Positions 7,890 through 16,668 are shown, counted from the first letter of the stretch. The stretch: 64,000 nucleotides of DNA from Bacillus sp. MRMR6 (GCF_001940785.1 NZ_MSLS01000001.1:100738-164737), one strand, 5' to 3'. A program made the numbers and translations. Notes: generated from the sequence alone by a model not told the origin.

Positions 7890-9101
7890 GTGACTGAAGT
7901 CATTGCAACCTATCTAATTCATGATGAAAAATATCCAGAGAAAAAAGCAGAGGAAATTGCCTTAGGCTTGACAGTTGGTTCCTGGACAAACTTGCCAGAG
8001 CTTGAGCAAAGTCAATTGTTAAAACATAAAGGGAGAGTTGTTCAGGTTGAAGGAGTCCCTGCTAAACAAGACGACAAAGCGCTGATTCAAATAGCCTATC
8101 CTACAGTTAATTTCTCGACAGATTTACCAGCAATCCTAACAACAGTCTTTGGAAAGCTTTCCTTAGATGGGAAAATAAAATTATTAGACCTACAGTTTGC
8201 TGATTCCTTAAAACGCCAATTTCCTGGACCACGCTTTGGTATCGAAGCTCTTAGGAATAAACTTGGCGTTCATGATAGACCATTGTTGATGAGCATTTTT
8301 AAAGGCGTTCTCGGTAAGGACCTTATTTTTTTAACAGAGCAATTGAAGCAGCAGGCACTCGGGGGAGTAGACTTTGTAAAAGATGACGAAATACTATTTG
8401 AAAATGAATTAACCCCGTTTGAGAGACGAATTATTGATGGTCGAAAGGTATTAGAAGAAGTGTATGAACAAACAGGTCACCGGACTTTATATGCTGTGAA
8501 TTTATCAGGAAGAACTTCTCAGTTAAAGGATAAAGCCAGGAGAGCAGCAGAATTGGGTGCAGACCTACTATTGTTTAATGTATTTGCCTATGGGCTTGAT
8601 GTATTGCAAGAGTTACGTGAGGATGATGAAATAGCACTGCCGTTAATGGCTCATCCTGCCGTCAGTGGGGCTTTTACTTCATCTAACCATTATGGAATTT
8701 CTCATTCCTTGTTACTAGGAAAGCTTCTTCGCTACGCTGGAGCAGATTTGTCATTATTTCCATCGCCTTATGGAACAGTAGCCTTAGAAAAATTGATTAC
8801 ACTTTCAATTGCTAATGAACTAACAACCGAAGATCTTCTAAATCGTGCTTTCCCTGTTCCCTCAGCAGGAATTCATCCTGGAATGGTGCCATTGTTAATG
8901 AGGGATTTTGGAATTGATTCTGTTATTAATGCAGGCGGTGGGATCCACGGCCATCCAGATGGTGCACGTGGTGGAGGTTTAGCGTTCCGACAAGCAATTG
9001 ATGTTACTTTACAAGGAAAAAGCTTGGCTGAAGGAGCAGAAAACCACCCTGAATTAATGAAGGCGCTCCAATTGTGGGGAAATCCAGAGGTGAGAGCCTA
9101 G
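7890..9101 (+). CDS. mtnW: 2,3-diketo-5-methylthiopentyl-1-phosphate enolase (RuBisCO-like protein)
   Basis: MtnW is the RuBisCO-like enolase of methionine salvage. The protein has 403 residues; the RuBisCO metal and carbamate segment [10 protein letters not shown] places the carbamylated lysine at 164, followed by DDE 165-167. Other conserved stretches are [20 protein letters not shown] and the phosphate loop [16 protein letters not shown]. The GTG start has GAGAGGA nine bases upstream. It is the first gene of the SAM-controlled mtnWXBD operon; its stop is directly followed by the mtnX ATG, so translation is coupled. It lacks carboxylase function by family knowledge. Confidence 0.95.
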   Translation: MTEVIATYLIHDEKYPEKKAEEIALGLTVGSWTNLPELEQSQLLKHKGRVVQVEGVPAKQDDKALIQIAYPTVNFSTDLPAILTTVFGKLSLDGKIKLLDLQFADSLKRQFPGPRFGIEALRNKLGVHDRPLLMSIFKGVLGKDLIFLTEQLKQQALGGVDFVKDDEILFENELTPFERRIIDGRKVLEEVYEQTGHRTLYAVNLSGRTSQLKDKARRAAELGADLLLFNVFAYGLDVLQELREDDEIALPLMAHPAVSGAFTSSNHYGISHSLLLGKLLRYAGADLSLFPSPYGTVALEKLITLSIANELTTEDLLNRAFPVPSAGIHPGMVPLLMRDFGIDSVINAGGGIHGHPDGARGGGLAFRQAIDVTLQGKSLAEGAENHPELMKALQLWGNPEVRA

Positions 9102-9776
9102 ATGAAAACGCCAATTATCTATTGTGACTTTGACGGGACGATTACGGAAAGAGATAATATAATTGCCATTATGAAAAAATTCAATCCTCCTAATTGGGAG
9201 GAAATTAAGGATCAAATTCTCTCTCGTGAAATTTCAATTAATGAGGGTGTTGGCAAATTATTTGCTATGCTCCCAAGTGAAATGAAAGAGGAAATTACCC
9301 GGTTTGCAGTTGACAACGCGAGGATTCGTGAAGGATTCGAGGATTTTGTCGACTATCTGCGGAATGAAGGGATCCCGCTATACATTGTAAGCGGAGGAAT
9401 TGATTTCTTTGTGGTCCCAATAATTGAAAAATTCGGACCATTTGCAGGGGTTTATTGTAATCAAGCCGACTTTTCTGGAGATTATATAAAAATTCTATGG
9501 CCGTATCGATGTGATGCTTTATGTAAGAATGATTGTGGCTGTTGTAAGCCAAGCATTATAAGAGAACTATCACAGAATGAAGAGTATGACAATATTGTCG
9601 TTGGAGATTCCGTTACAGACCTAGAGGCAGCAAAGCAGGCTGACTTTGTACTGGCAAGAGACATGTTAGAGGAAAAATGTGAAGAGTGGGGATTATCTTA
9701 CAAAAGCTTTACAACATTTTATGACTGTATAGATGCTATAAAAAATCGGATAGAGGTGAAGAAGCTGTCATGTTAA
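9102..9776 (+). CDS. mtnX: 2-hydroxy-3-keto-5-methylthiopentenyl-1-phosphate phosphatase
   Basis: This is a HAD-superfamily phosphatase of 224 residues acting on the MtnW product to give acireductone. HAD motif I is YCDFDGTIT with nucleophile Asp9 and acid Asp11; motif II is [10 protein letters not shown]; the C-terminal metal motif is [13 protein letters not shown] cysteine-rich insert ([14 protein letters not shown]) near residues 133-146 is seen in this family and may be structural. It starts one base after mtnW and overlaps mtnB by seven bases, showing a tightly packed operon. Confidence 0.94.
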   Translation: MKTPIIYCDFDGTITERDNIIAIMKKFNPPNWEEIKDQILSREISINEGVGKLFAMLPSEMKEEITRFAVDNARIREGFEDFVDYLRNEGIPLYIVSGGIDFFVVPIIEKFGPFAGVYCNQADFSGDYIKILWPYRCDALCKNDCGCCKPSIIRELSQNEEYDNIVVGDSVTDLEAAKQADFVLARDMLEEKCEEWGLSYKSFTTFYDCIDAIKNRIEVKKLSC

Positions 9777-10399
9777 AAGAGAAATGGCTTGAATTAGCGG
9801 ATGTAAAGGATGAATTGTCTGGAAGAGATTGGTTTATGGGGACCAGTGGTAATCTGGCCATTAAGGTAAGTGATCATCCACTGCAATTCTTAGTAACGGC
9901 AAGTGGCAAGGATAAGAGAAAGCGAACAGACGAGGATTTTCTGCTTGTTGATGAATATGGGCGGGCAGTGGAGGAAACCCATCTAAAACCTTCAGCTGAA
10001 ACACTTCTGCACGTAGAAATATATCGAAATACCAATGCAGGGTGCAGCCTACATGTTCATACAATTGATAACAATGTGATTTCAGAAATTTATGGTGATC
10101 AAGGCGAGGTAACATTTAAAGGGCAAGAATTGATAAAAGCTTTTGATAAATGGGAAGAAGATGCAGTTTTAAAAATTCCTATTATCAAAAACTATGCTCA
10201 TATCCCTACTCTGGCAAATAAGTTTTCAGAGCATATTTCAAGTGATACAGGAGCTGTGCTTATCCGTAATCATGGGATAACCGTTTGGGGGAAAACGGCT
10301 TTTGAGGCTAAGAAGATTCTCGAGGCCTCAGAGTTCTTATTTAAATATCAGTTGCGTTTACTGGAACACAAACCATACCAATTATTTAAAGTAGTATAA
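9770..10399 (+). CDS. mtnB: Methylthioribulose-1-phosphate dehydratase
   Basis: This is a class II aldolase/adducin fold enzyme of 209 residues that dehydrates methylthioribulose 1-phosphate. Zinc-ligand histidines are seen in LHVHTIDNN and in [10 protein letters not shown]; the N-terminal segment [11 protein letters not shown] and [13 protein letters not shown] are family features. The ATG overlaps the end of mtnX. The reaction lies before MtnW in the pathway although the gene comes later in the operon. The substrate of MtnB is made by MtnA, whose gene is not in this window. Confidence 0.94.
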   Translation: MLKEKWLELADVKDELSGRDWFMGTSGNLAIKVSDHPLQFLVTASGKDKRKRTDEDFLLVDEYGRAVEETHLKPSAETLLHVEIYRNTNAGCSLHVHTIDNNVISEIYGDQGEVTFKGQELIKAFDKWEEDAVLKIPIIKNYAHIPTLANKFSEHISSDTGAVLIRNHGITVWGKTAFEAKKILEASEFLFKYQLRLLEHKPYQLFKVV

Positions 10400-10423
10400 A
10401 AATACCAAGAGGGAGAGATTACT

Positions 10424-10957
10424 GTGGCATACATTACATTTCAAAGCAGTGAAGCTAAAATTCAAGATCAAAAAGAAGTAGGAAGTTTCCTAGAGAGCCA
10501 GGAAGTAATTTATGAAAATTGGGATATTTCTAAGCTACCTCAGTTATTAGTAGACAAATATCTATTATCTGATAAAGATAAAAATGACATACTTAACACC
10601 TTTAGTAAAGAAATTGCAGATATTTCAACAAGACGCGGATATAAAGCCCAAGATGTCATTTCTTTATCTGAAAACACACCAAACCTCGACACACTATTAA
10701 CGAACTTTAAAAACGAACACCACCATACTGATGACGAGGTCCGTTTTATTGTAAGTGGTCACGGTGTATTTGTGATTCAAGGAAAAGACGCAGAATTTTT
10801 TGAAGTCCATTTAGAACCAGGTGATTTAATTTCAGTACCAGAAAATACTAGACACTATTTTACCCTCGAGGAAGATAGAAAAGTAGTCGCAATCCGTATT
10901 TTTGTAACTACTGAAGGCTGGGTGCCTATTTACGAAATAGAAGAAGTAAAGCTATAA
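10424..10957 (+). CDS. mtnD: Acireductone dioxygenase
   Basis: This is a cupin of 177 residues that splits acireductone with O2 to give the 2-oxo acid precursor of methionine plus formate. The first cupin motif is EHHHTDDEVRFIVSGHGVF (metal ligands H, H and E) and the fourth ligand is the His in PENTRHYF. The metal (Fe or Ni) decides the products in this family and cannot be told from sequence. GTG start with GAGGGAGAG upstream; last gene of the S-box operon and followed by a strong terminator. Confidence 0.95.
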   Translation: MAYITFQSSEAKIQDQKEVGSFLESQEVIYENWDISKLPQLLVDKYLLSDKDKNDILNTFSKEIADISTRRGYKAQDVISLSENTPNLDTLLTNFKNEHHHTDDEVRFIVSGHGVFVIQGKDAEFFEVHLEPGDLISVPENTRHYFTLEEDRKVVAIRIFVTTEGWVPIYEIEEVKL

Positions 10958-10997
10958 AAAACTGGTTGGGGATATTTTAATCCCAACCAGTTTTTTA
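10956..10997 (+). terminator. Intrinsic terminator of mtnWXBD
   Basis: ACTGGTTGGG at 10961-10970 pairs with CCCAACCAGT at 10982-10991, flanked by A and T runs. Confidence 0.88.
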
Positions 10998-11097
10998 TTT
11001 CAATCATATAGGAAATTGTCGTAAATGTTAAAAAGTAAAGAAGAAAAATGTCGAAAAACCAAAGAAAATGCTTGTTTTGTCTACTTTTGCGAAAGTA

Positions 11098-11126
11098 TTT
11101 ACTTTTCAATAAATTCTTGTCATAAT
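11098..11126 (+). promoter_or_regulatory. SigA-type promoter of the Spo0E-like gene
   Basis: TTTACT at 11098-11103, 17-base spacer, CATAAT at 11121-11126, about 60 bases before the start codon. A TGTCGAA heptamer matching the Spo0A box core lies at 11049-11055, upstream of the -35; with such a short motif this may be chance. Confidence 0.55.
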
Positions 11127-11188
11127 TCATCAAGTAATCAAAATTTTTAACGATTTAGTGCAAAAGAGTAAGGAGTAGGTGGAGAAAA

Positions 11189-11431
11189 GTGTACACGAAC
11201 GAGACTGTCCCTTCTGAGATGCTTGAAGCAATAAAAATGAAAAGGGAACTAATGATAACTTGTGCAAATAAGAAAGGCTTTACGAGTGAAGAAACCATTA
11301 AATACAGCCAAGAGCTGGATGTACTGATAAATGAGTATCATAAAGTTTCAAGCCAATCTCCAGAGCCAAAGGAAGAAATTAGATTTGCCTTTAACCAGAT
11401 GGTGATGATCTGGCCCAAGGTTTTTGTTTAA
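11189..11431 (+). CDS. Spo0E-like aspartyl-phosphate phosphatase
   Basis: This is a small (80-residue) protein with the Spo0E-family signature SQELDVLINEYHK in the second helix of the predicted antiparallel hairpin. Members dephosphorylate Spo0A~P and delay sporulation. GTG start with GGAGTAGGTGGAG upstream. Its place directly after the mtn cluster is the same as spo0E in B. subtilis, so it is a good spo0E candidate; the C-terminal tail (residues 55-80) is too divergent for me to be sure. The sequence shows nothing that could indicate a different target. Confidence 0.82.
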   Translation: MYTNETVPSEMLEAIKMKRELMITCANKKGFTSEETIKYSQELDVLINEYHKVSSQSPEPKEEIRFAFNQMVMIWPKVFV

Positions 11432-11450
11432 CAGCATAATTAAGAGAGGA

Positions 11451-12182
11451 TTAGAAAAGTTCAATAATGAAAATCATTAAAAGTAAGCCAATAATAAAAG
11501 CATATGTTGAAACCCGCTCATTTCCATCACCATGACTTTCTGGAATTAATTCCTTATAAATGATGAATAACATCGCACCAGCTGCAAACGATATCCCATA
11601 TGGGACAAGCCCTCTTACAAATGATGTTAAATAAAATCCAATTAATGACGAGACAATCTCTATTGCTCCTGTCAAAGTTGCCACAACGAAGGCCTTGAAC
11701 TTGCTGATTTTTTGATTGATTAAAAATAGTGCAACTAGAAGGCCTTCAGGTGCATTTTGAAACCCAATTGCCAGTGCAATCATATTACCGGTATCACCAG
11801 AGCCTGATGCATAACTAACGCCAACTGATAAACCCTCTGGAATATTGTGCAGTGTGATTGCTGCAATGATTAGCATCGCTTTTTCATCAAACTGTATTCC
11901 ATACTGATTGTGCTCTAAGTCGAGATGTGGAATATTTTTCTCCAATAAAGTAAGTACCATGACCCCAGAGCATATCCCGATTGCAAGTGGAATAAACCCT
12001 CCGAGTTTTAATGCCTCAGGAATAAGACCGATCATGGAGGCAGCCATCATAATACCTGCACTAAAAGCTAATAATATGTCCTTCCATCGATGTGTGACTG
12101 ATTGTTTGATGAAAAGAATGATCAACGCACCAGCTCCAGTTGCTAATGCAGAAAGAACACTGCCTATAAATACTTCATTCAT
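11451..12182 (-). CDS. ZIP-family divalent metal transporter
   Basis: This is a 243-residue membrane protein with about eight hydrophobic segments. The two ZIP metal-site motifs are present: HNIPEGLSVGVSYA in the predicted TM4 and FQNAPEGLLVALFL in TM5, the GufA/ZupT branch pattern. The loop between TM3 and TM4 is short and has only a few acidic and histidine residues (HLDLEHNQ). It probably imports zinc, iron or manganese. It converges on the Spo0E-like gene with only 20 bases between. No metal-regulator box was recognised upstream. Confidence 0.87.
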   Translation of the reverse strand: MNEVFIGSVLSALATGAGALIILFIKQSVTHRWKDILLAFSAGIMMAASMIGLIPEALKLGGFIPLAIGICSGVMVLTLLEKNIPHLDLEHNQYGIQFDEKAMLIIAAITLHNIPEGLSVGVSYASGSGDTGNMIALAIGFQNAPEGLLVALFLINQKISKFKAFVVATLTGAIEIVSSLIGFYLTSFVRGLVPYGISFAAGAMLFIIYKELIPESHGDGNERVSTYAFIIGLLLMIFIIELF

Positions 12183-12509
12183 TCAGACCTCATACCTTTC
12201 ATAATGGAAGAAAACGAACCTATCCCCTGCAAATTTTGACAAACTGTGATAATTGTCATTGTTTATATCTGAATATTTCTTATAGTTAAATTAGTGCATA
12301 CCTCACGAAATCCAACAAATTACCTTCAACAATTACTTCTAGATTTTACTTCATTATCAAATTTAATCATTAAAAATCCAGAAAACTATCTTTGTTTGGT
12401 ACTATGCTTGTGTTGCGAGTCATATATCGTAATAAAAAGCATTTTTCATAACCAAATCAGCAAACGCTTTCAATCACGGATAGAAAATATGGGGGAGGGA
12501 AAATCCTAC
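12183..12509. other. Upstream region of fixABCX (no gene)
   Basis: This 327-base AT-rich stretch separates the divergent ZIP transporter and etfB. A frame is open from 12294 into etfB, but it has no ribosome site and no relation to Etf, so I read it as non-coding. It holds the cre-like site at 12459-12472. No convincing -35/-10 pair could be picked. Confidence 0.6.
12459..12472 (+). promoter_or_regulatory. cre-like site (CcpA) upstream of fixABCX
   Basis: AGCAAACGCTTTCA matches the cre consensus TGNAANCGNTNNCA at every fixed base except the first. It lies 38 bases before the etfB start, where bound CcpA would repress. Confidence 0.6.
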
Positions 12510-13334
12510 ATGCACATTGTCGTATGTGTCAAACAAGTACCAGATACAAAAATTATTAAGATTAATCCCAAAACAAACACATTAGACCGTCGCAGCGCAC
12601 CAGCCATTTTAAATCCATATGATGCTCACGCTGTACAGGAGGCAGTAAGGATTAGAGAAAAGACAGGTGGAACTATATCCGTATTATCGATGGGACCGCC
12701 TCAAGCTACTGCTATTATTAAGAAGAGTATTGAAATTGGGGCAGACAGGGGCTATTTGATTTCTGACCGTGCCTTTGCTGGTGCAGATACACTTGCGACT
12801 AGTTATGCTTTAGCCAAAGCGCTTGAAAGGATTAGCAAGGAGGAGCCTGTGGATATGGTGATTTGTGGTAAGCATGCCATAGACGGGGACACTGGACAGG
12901 TTGGTCCAGGAATTGCAAGAAGGATGGATATACCTCCTGTTACAAATGTAATAGAGGTACCTGAGATCAATTTGGAGGAAAAAACAGTATTAATTAAACG
13001 TAAATTATCCAACGGCTATGAATTGATTCAAGCTGAATTACCCTGCTTATTAACAGTCGAAAAGGAAATTAATGACATTGAGTACTCGCCTATGCCAAAT
13101 ATGATTATGGCCGCTAGATATGAACCAGTCATTTGGGCGGTAAGTGACCTAGAAAATGTTGATCGTACTCAACTTGGATTAAAAGGTTCTCCAACTATTG
13201 TGGGTAAGATGTTCACTCCTCCACGTCCAGAAGGTGGAAAAAGGATTGAGGGTTCTTCTGATGTGCAAGTAAAACAGCTAATGGACATTTTAATGGAGAA
13301 AAAGGATCTATTTGTCTTGCAAGAATCTAAATAA
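12510..13334 (+). CDS. fixA: Electron transfer flavoprotein beta subunit, FixA type
   Basis: EtfB/FixA carries the AMP or bifurcating FAD site of the heterodimeric flavoprotein. The start at ATG 12510 (MHIVVCVKQVPD) is set by GGGGGAGGG ten bases upstream and by family alignment. Family features: NPYDAHAVQEAVRIRE, GADRGYLISDRAFAGADTLA, and CGKHAIDGDTGQVGPGIA. The conserved stretch around GADTLATSYAL is of the type seen in bifurcating Etfs. First gene of fixABCX; 33 bases separate it from fixB. A cre-like site lies upstream. Confidence 0.9.
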   Translation: MHIVVCVKQVPDTKIIKINPKTNTLDRRSAPAILNPYDAHAVQEAVRIREKTGGTISVLSMGPPQATAIIKKSIEIGADRGYLISDRAFAGADTLATSYALAKALERISKEEPVDMVICGKHAIDGDTGQVGPGIARRMDIPPVTNVIEVPEINLEEKTVLIKRKLSNGYELIQAELPCLLTVEKEINDIEYSPMPNMIMAARYEPVIWAVSDLENVDRTQLGLKGSPTIVGKMFTPPRPEGGKRIEGSSDVQVKQLMDILMEKKDLFVLQESK

Positions 13335-13367
13335 TTGAACGTGCCTAAGTTGTGGGGAGGGATATAC

Positions 13368-14408
13368 ATGAATTTTGATGATTACCGTGGAGTCTGGATA
13401 TTCATTGAACAAAACGGGGGTAAGATTGAAGGCGTATCATTAGAACTCCTTGGGGCAGGGAGGAAGCTTGCCGATAAATTACAAGTACCATTAGCAGGTT
13501 TTTTACTAGGAAGCGGGGTTAAGTCACTTGCGAATCAAGTAATTGCCTATGGTGCTGATGAAGTTTACTTAGTTGATCATCCAGTGTTAAAGCAATATAG
13601 AACTGAGTCGTATATGAAGGGTGTTATGCAAGTTGTCGAAAAGTATAGGCCTGAAATTATCCTTTATGGTGCAACACCAAATGGCAAAGATTTAGCTAGT
13701 GCGGTTGCAACAGATTTGGTAACGGGATTAACAGCAGATACAACGATGCTAGATGTCGATTTAGACAGTCGATTACTAGAGGCAAGTCGTCCTGCCTTTG
13801 GCGGCAACATTATGGCAACCATCCTTTGTAAAAAGCACCGTCCGCAAATGGCAACTGTTAGACCTAAGGTTATGAAAGCTTTAGAGCCAGAAAAAAGCAG
13901 ACTGGGAAGAATTATCGTAGAGGAGATCGACCTTAAGGAAGAAGATATGCGGACAAAAGTACTTCAAATTGTGAATGACGTAACAAAAAAAGTTAATCTA
14001 GCCGATGCACACGTCATTGTATGCGGTGGAAAAGGAATGGGGGATGTTCAAAACTTCCAAATCCTTTATGAGCTGGCAGACACGATTGGAGCAACTGTGG
14101 GAGGTACTCGTGATGTGGTGGAAGCAGGGTGGCTTCCGCATGAGCTTCAAATTGGTCAAACGGGTGAAACGGTAACACCAAAAATATATTTTGCTGTTGC
14201 CTTATCAGGAGCTATTCAGCATGTGGTTGGTATGAAGAACTCTGAGTTAATCATCGCCATTAATAAGGATCCAAATGCACCGATATTTGATGTAGCTACT
14301 TATGGGATTGTTGGAGATGCAATGGAGGTTATCCCAAAATTAATCGAACAATTTAAGCAGCTGAGAAGCGAAAAGGGCGGTGAATTAAGCTATGTCGGAG
14401 AAATTTGA
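13368..14408 (+). CDS. fixB: Electron transfer flavoprotein alpha subunit, FixB type
   Basis: EtfA/FixB partners FixA and binds FAD in its C-terminal domain. The ATG at 13368 has GGGGAGGG upstream; an earlier in-frame TTG (13335) has none. The N-terminal domain starts DDYRGVWIFIEQNGG, and the FAD-binding domain contains GGTRDVVEAGWLPHELQIGQ and LSGAIQHVVGM plus INKDPNAPIFDVATYGIVGD, all classical EtfA motifs. It overlaps the start of fixC by 17 bases. In the complex it would shuttle electrons between NADH, FixCX and ferredoxin. Confidence 0.93.
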   Translation: MNFDDYRGVWIFIEQNGGKIEGVSLELLGAGRKLADKLQVPLAGFLLGSGVKSLANQVIAYGADEVYLVDHPVLKQYRTESYMKGVMQVVEKYRPEIILYGATPNGKDLASAVATDLVTGLTADTTMLDVDLDSRLLEASRPAFGGNIMATILCKKHRPQMATVRPKVMKALEPEKSRLGRIIVEEIDLKEEDMRTKVLQIVNDVTKKVNLADAHVIVCGGKGMGDVQNFQILYELADTIGATVGGTRDVVEAGWLPHELQIGQTGETVTPKIYFAVALSGAIQHVVGMKNSELIIAINKDPNAPIFDVATYGIVGDAMEVIPKLIEQFKQLRSEKGGELSYVGEI

Positions 14409-15687
14409 TGTTATCGTTGTTGGGGCAGGTCCTGCAGGGACAGCTTGTGCACTTGTTTGTGCACAAAGTGGATTAAACGTACTGCTAATCGAAAGGGGAG
14501 AATACCCTGGCAGTAAGAACGTAATGGGTGGTGTTCTATACCGTAAACAGATGGAAGAGCTGATACCAGAGTTTTGGAAAGAAGCTCCTCTAGAGCGTCC
14601 AGTCATTGAACAGCGGTTTTGGATGATGGACCAAGAATCGGTTCTTCAATTTGGTTACAAAGGGCTAGAGTGGGCCGTAGAGCCTTATAATAACTTTACT
14701 GTATTAAGAGCACAGTTTGATCAATGGTTTGCAAAGAAGGCGGTCGAAGCTGGAGCACTGCTGATTAATGAGACGGTTGTAACAGAATGCCTCGTTGAAA
14801 ATGGTAAGGTTGTAGGTGTTCGAACGGATCGGCCTAATGGTGAAGTATATGCTGATGTTGTTGTTCTTGCAGACGGTGTTAATTCCCTATTGTCAAAACA
14901 ATTAGGCTTTCACAAGGAATTTCGTCCTGATGAAGTCGCACTTACCGTTATGGAAGTTATTAATCTGCCAAAAGAAAAAATTAATGACCGTTTTAATTTG
15001 GAGGATAATCAAGGCTGTACAATTGAGATTTTTGGAGATTCCACTAAAGGTAACCTCGGTACAGCGTTCCTATATACGAATAAAGATAGTTTAAATATTG
15101 GAGTAGGCACCACGCTTTCAAGCATGATTAAGGCCAAGCTGAAGCCATATGAACTACTTGACTATTTAAAGACACATCCTATGGTAAAACCGTTGATATC
15201 TGGTGGTGAATCCGCTGAATATCTTGCACATCTTATCCCAGAGGGCGGTTATCGTTCTGTTCCGAAAGTGGCAGGTAATGGGGTAGTAGTTGTAGGGGAT
15301 GCAGCACAGCTTGTTAATGCCATCCATCGTGAAGGCTCGAACATGGCGATGTCATCAGGAAAGATGGCTGCAGAAGCTGTAATAAAGGCCAAGAACCGCA
15401 ATGACTTTAGTGAGTCTAGTTTGAATAGTTACCGAGAGGCATTATATGGAAGCTTTATTATGAAAGATTTAGAGAAATATAAGGACGCTGCTCATACGTT
15501 TGAGAAATATCCACAGTACTTTAAAGAGTACGTACCAATGATGAATAAAGCCGCAAGCAAATTCTTTACTGTAGACGGGACACCAAAGCGTGATAAGCAA
15601 AAGGAAATTATGAAGAGTGTTACAGCTGAAAGAGGAACGTTCAAAGTATTGCAAGATATTTATCGTGCTTGGAAGGCGGTGAAATAA
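14392..15687 (+). CDS. fixC: FixC-type flavoprotein (Etf-quinone oxidoreductase family)
   Basis: This 431-residue FAD protein has an N-terminal dinucleotide fold DVIVVGAGPAGTACALVCA at residues 6-24, ERGEYPGSKNVMGGVLY, and the second FAD motif VVVVGDAAQLVNAIHREG near 300. Unlike mitochondrial Etf-QO it has no fused ferredoxin domain; that part is supplied by the separate fixX gene, as in FixABCX. FixC delivers electrons to the quinone pool. Translation is coupled on both sides (overlap with fixB, TAATG with fixX). Confidence 0.93.
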   Translation: MSEKFDVIVVGAGPAGTACALVCAQSGLNVLLIERGEYPGSKNVMGGVLYRKQMEELIPEFWKEAPLERPVIEQRFWMMDQESVLQFGYKGLEWAVEPYNNFTVLRAQFDQWFAKKAVEAGALLINETVVTECLVENGKVVGVRTDRPNGEVYADVVVLADGVNSLLSKQLGFHKEFRPDEVALTVMEVINLPKEKINDRFNLEDNQGCTIEIFGDSTKGNLGTAFLYTNKDSLNIGVGTTLSSMIKAKLKPYELLDYLKTHPMVKPLISGGESAEYLAHLIPEGGYRSVPKVAGNGVVVVGDAAQLVNAIHREGSNMAMSSGKMAAEAVIKAKNRNDFSESSLNSYREALYGSFIMKDLEKYKDAAHTFEKYPQYFKEYVPMMNKAASKFFTVDGTPKRDKQKEIMKSVTAERGTFKVLQDIYRAWKAVK

Positions 15688-15971
15688 TGTCAACTAAGAA
15701 TATCGAAGAAAAACAGTATCTTCTTCGTTTTAAAGCCGATACAAAGTCACATTTAACCGTAATGGACGATGATATTTGTGCAACAAAATGCCCTGATAAA
15801 ATTTGTACCATTTTCTGTCCTGCTGAAGTGTACAAATGGGAAGGATTACGGATGCAAGTTGGATATGAGGGTTGCCACGAATGTGGAAGCTGCCGAATCG
15901 GCTGTCCGTACCAAAATATTAAATGGGAATACCCAAAAGGCGGACACGGAATCGTATTCCGTCTAGCGTAA
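15687..15971 (+). CDS. fixX: FixX ferredoxin-like protein
   Basis: This 94-residue protein has cysteine clusters CATKCPDKICTIFCP and GCHECGSCRIGCP, the FixX pattern in which the second cluster holds one 4Fe-4S. It is the electron partner of FixC. The ATG at 15687 overlaps the fixC stop and has GGAAGGCGGTG upstream; an earlier in-frame ATG lies inside fixC and is not needed. Last gene of the operon, followed by a terminator. Confidence 0.93.
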   Translation: MSTKNIEEKQYLLRFKADTKSHLTVMDDDICATKCPDKICTIFCPAEVYKWEGLRMQVGYEGCHECGSCRIGCPYQNIKWEYPKGGHGIVFRLA

Positions 15972-15990
15972 CAACAAATTAAAAGCAACA

Positions 15991-16023
15991 AAAAATAAAC
16001 CAGTTCTCACTGGTTTATTTTTT
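15991..16023 (+). terminator. Intrinsic terminator of fixABCX
   Basis: AAAAATAAACCAG pairs with CTGGTTTATTTTT around a six-base loop TTCTCA. The symmetric A and T runs allow use in both directions for the converging gene at 16119. Confidence 0.87.
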
Positions 16024-16118
16024 GTGGAATTTATGTGTAGGTCCTGAATTCACTGTATGTAGGTTTATTCACAAATGGAGGTAAAAAGAAGGTGAAGCAG
16101 AGGGATAGGTTTTGTGGT

Positions 16119-16454
16119 TTAGCTTATTTTTTCTTGTAGGTTTAAGGAGAAGAGTTGATCTAATTTGCTAGATTTGACAATCGAACTGGCTAGATTATTT
16201 GCATCTGCCATACATTCCATTCTAGGTGAACAGTAATATGGTTTTTTCCAGTTGAAGTCACCTTCACAATCAGCAGGATAAATACTCACTTTCCAGTTGT
16301 AGTAAATCTTTGCCTGTGGAAGTTGTTCGCCTTCAACTGCGATCAGCCAATGAGTCCAATTGCTGTCATTCATCTCTTCTAGCACAAGTTGATCATTTAA
16401 ACCAATTGGGATTAATGCTTTTTGATAAAAATCATGATAATTTGGAGTTTTCAT
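16119..16454 (-). CDS. Hypothetical protein, 111 residues
   Basis: I do not recognise the family. The ATG has an excellent AAAAGGAGGG at proper distance, so it is very likely expressed. The protein is acidic and soluble-looking, rich in Trp and Tyr in the middle (NDSNWTHWLIAVEGE, AKIYYNWKVSIYPADCEG, NWKKPYYCSPRMECM), with three cysteines at about 71-88 that could bind a metal or form a disulfide. No signal peptide or membrane segment is seen. It converges with fixX and is divergent from the hemerythrin gene, sharing the region with the FNR-type box. Confidence 0.7.
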   Translation of the reverse strand: MKTPNYHDFYQKALIPIGLNDQLVLEEMNDSNWTHWLIAVEGEQLPQAKIYYNWKVSIYPADCEGDFNWKKPYYCSPRMECMADANNLASSIVKSSKLDQLFSLNLQEKIS

Positions 16455-16592
16455 ATATTCTTAGCCCTCCTTTTATTTTATCTATCTATATTATATTAAA
16501 GTTTATAACTTTTTTTGAGTTAAAATGTTAAAATTTTTCGAAAACTGAATTCTTTTGTTAATAACAGTAAAAATAGGGGTTTTTTAATTAAA

Positions 16593-16635
16593 TGTGACCC
16601 GAGTCACAACATTAAACATTCAAGCCTTATATACT
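16593..16635 (+). promoter_or_regulatory. FNR/CRP-family box and -10 of the hemerythrin promoter
   Basis: TGTGA at 16593-16597, six bases, TCACA at 16604-16608: a perfect Bacillus FNR consensus, centre 16600.5. The -10 TATACT is at 16630-16635, which predicts a start near 16642 and puts the box at -41.5, the standard class II activator position. No -35 hexamer is needed or seen. This suggests induction under low oxygen. Confidence 0.75.
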
Positions 16636-16668
16636 TAACACATAAATAATAATTAAGAGGTGTATGAG

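Noticed and set aside
11049..11055. TGTCGAA Spo0A-box heptamer before the Spo0E-like gene
   Set aside because: A 7-mer is expected several times by chance in 64 kb on both strands; kept only as a note.
12245..12260. Partial FNR-like box TGTGATAATTGTCATT before fixA
   Set aside because: The second half-site has two mismatches and there is no promoter at the right distance.
12294..12509. N-terminal extension of etfB by 72 codons
   Set aside because: No ribosome site, AT-rich non-Etf residues, and the family starts at MHIVVCVKQVPD.
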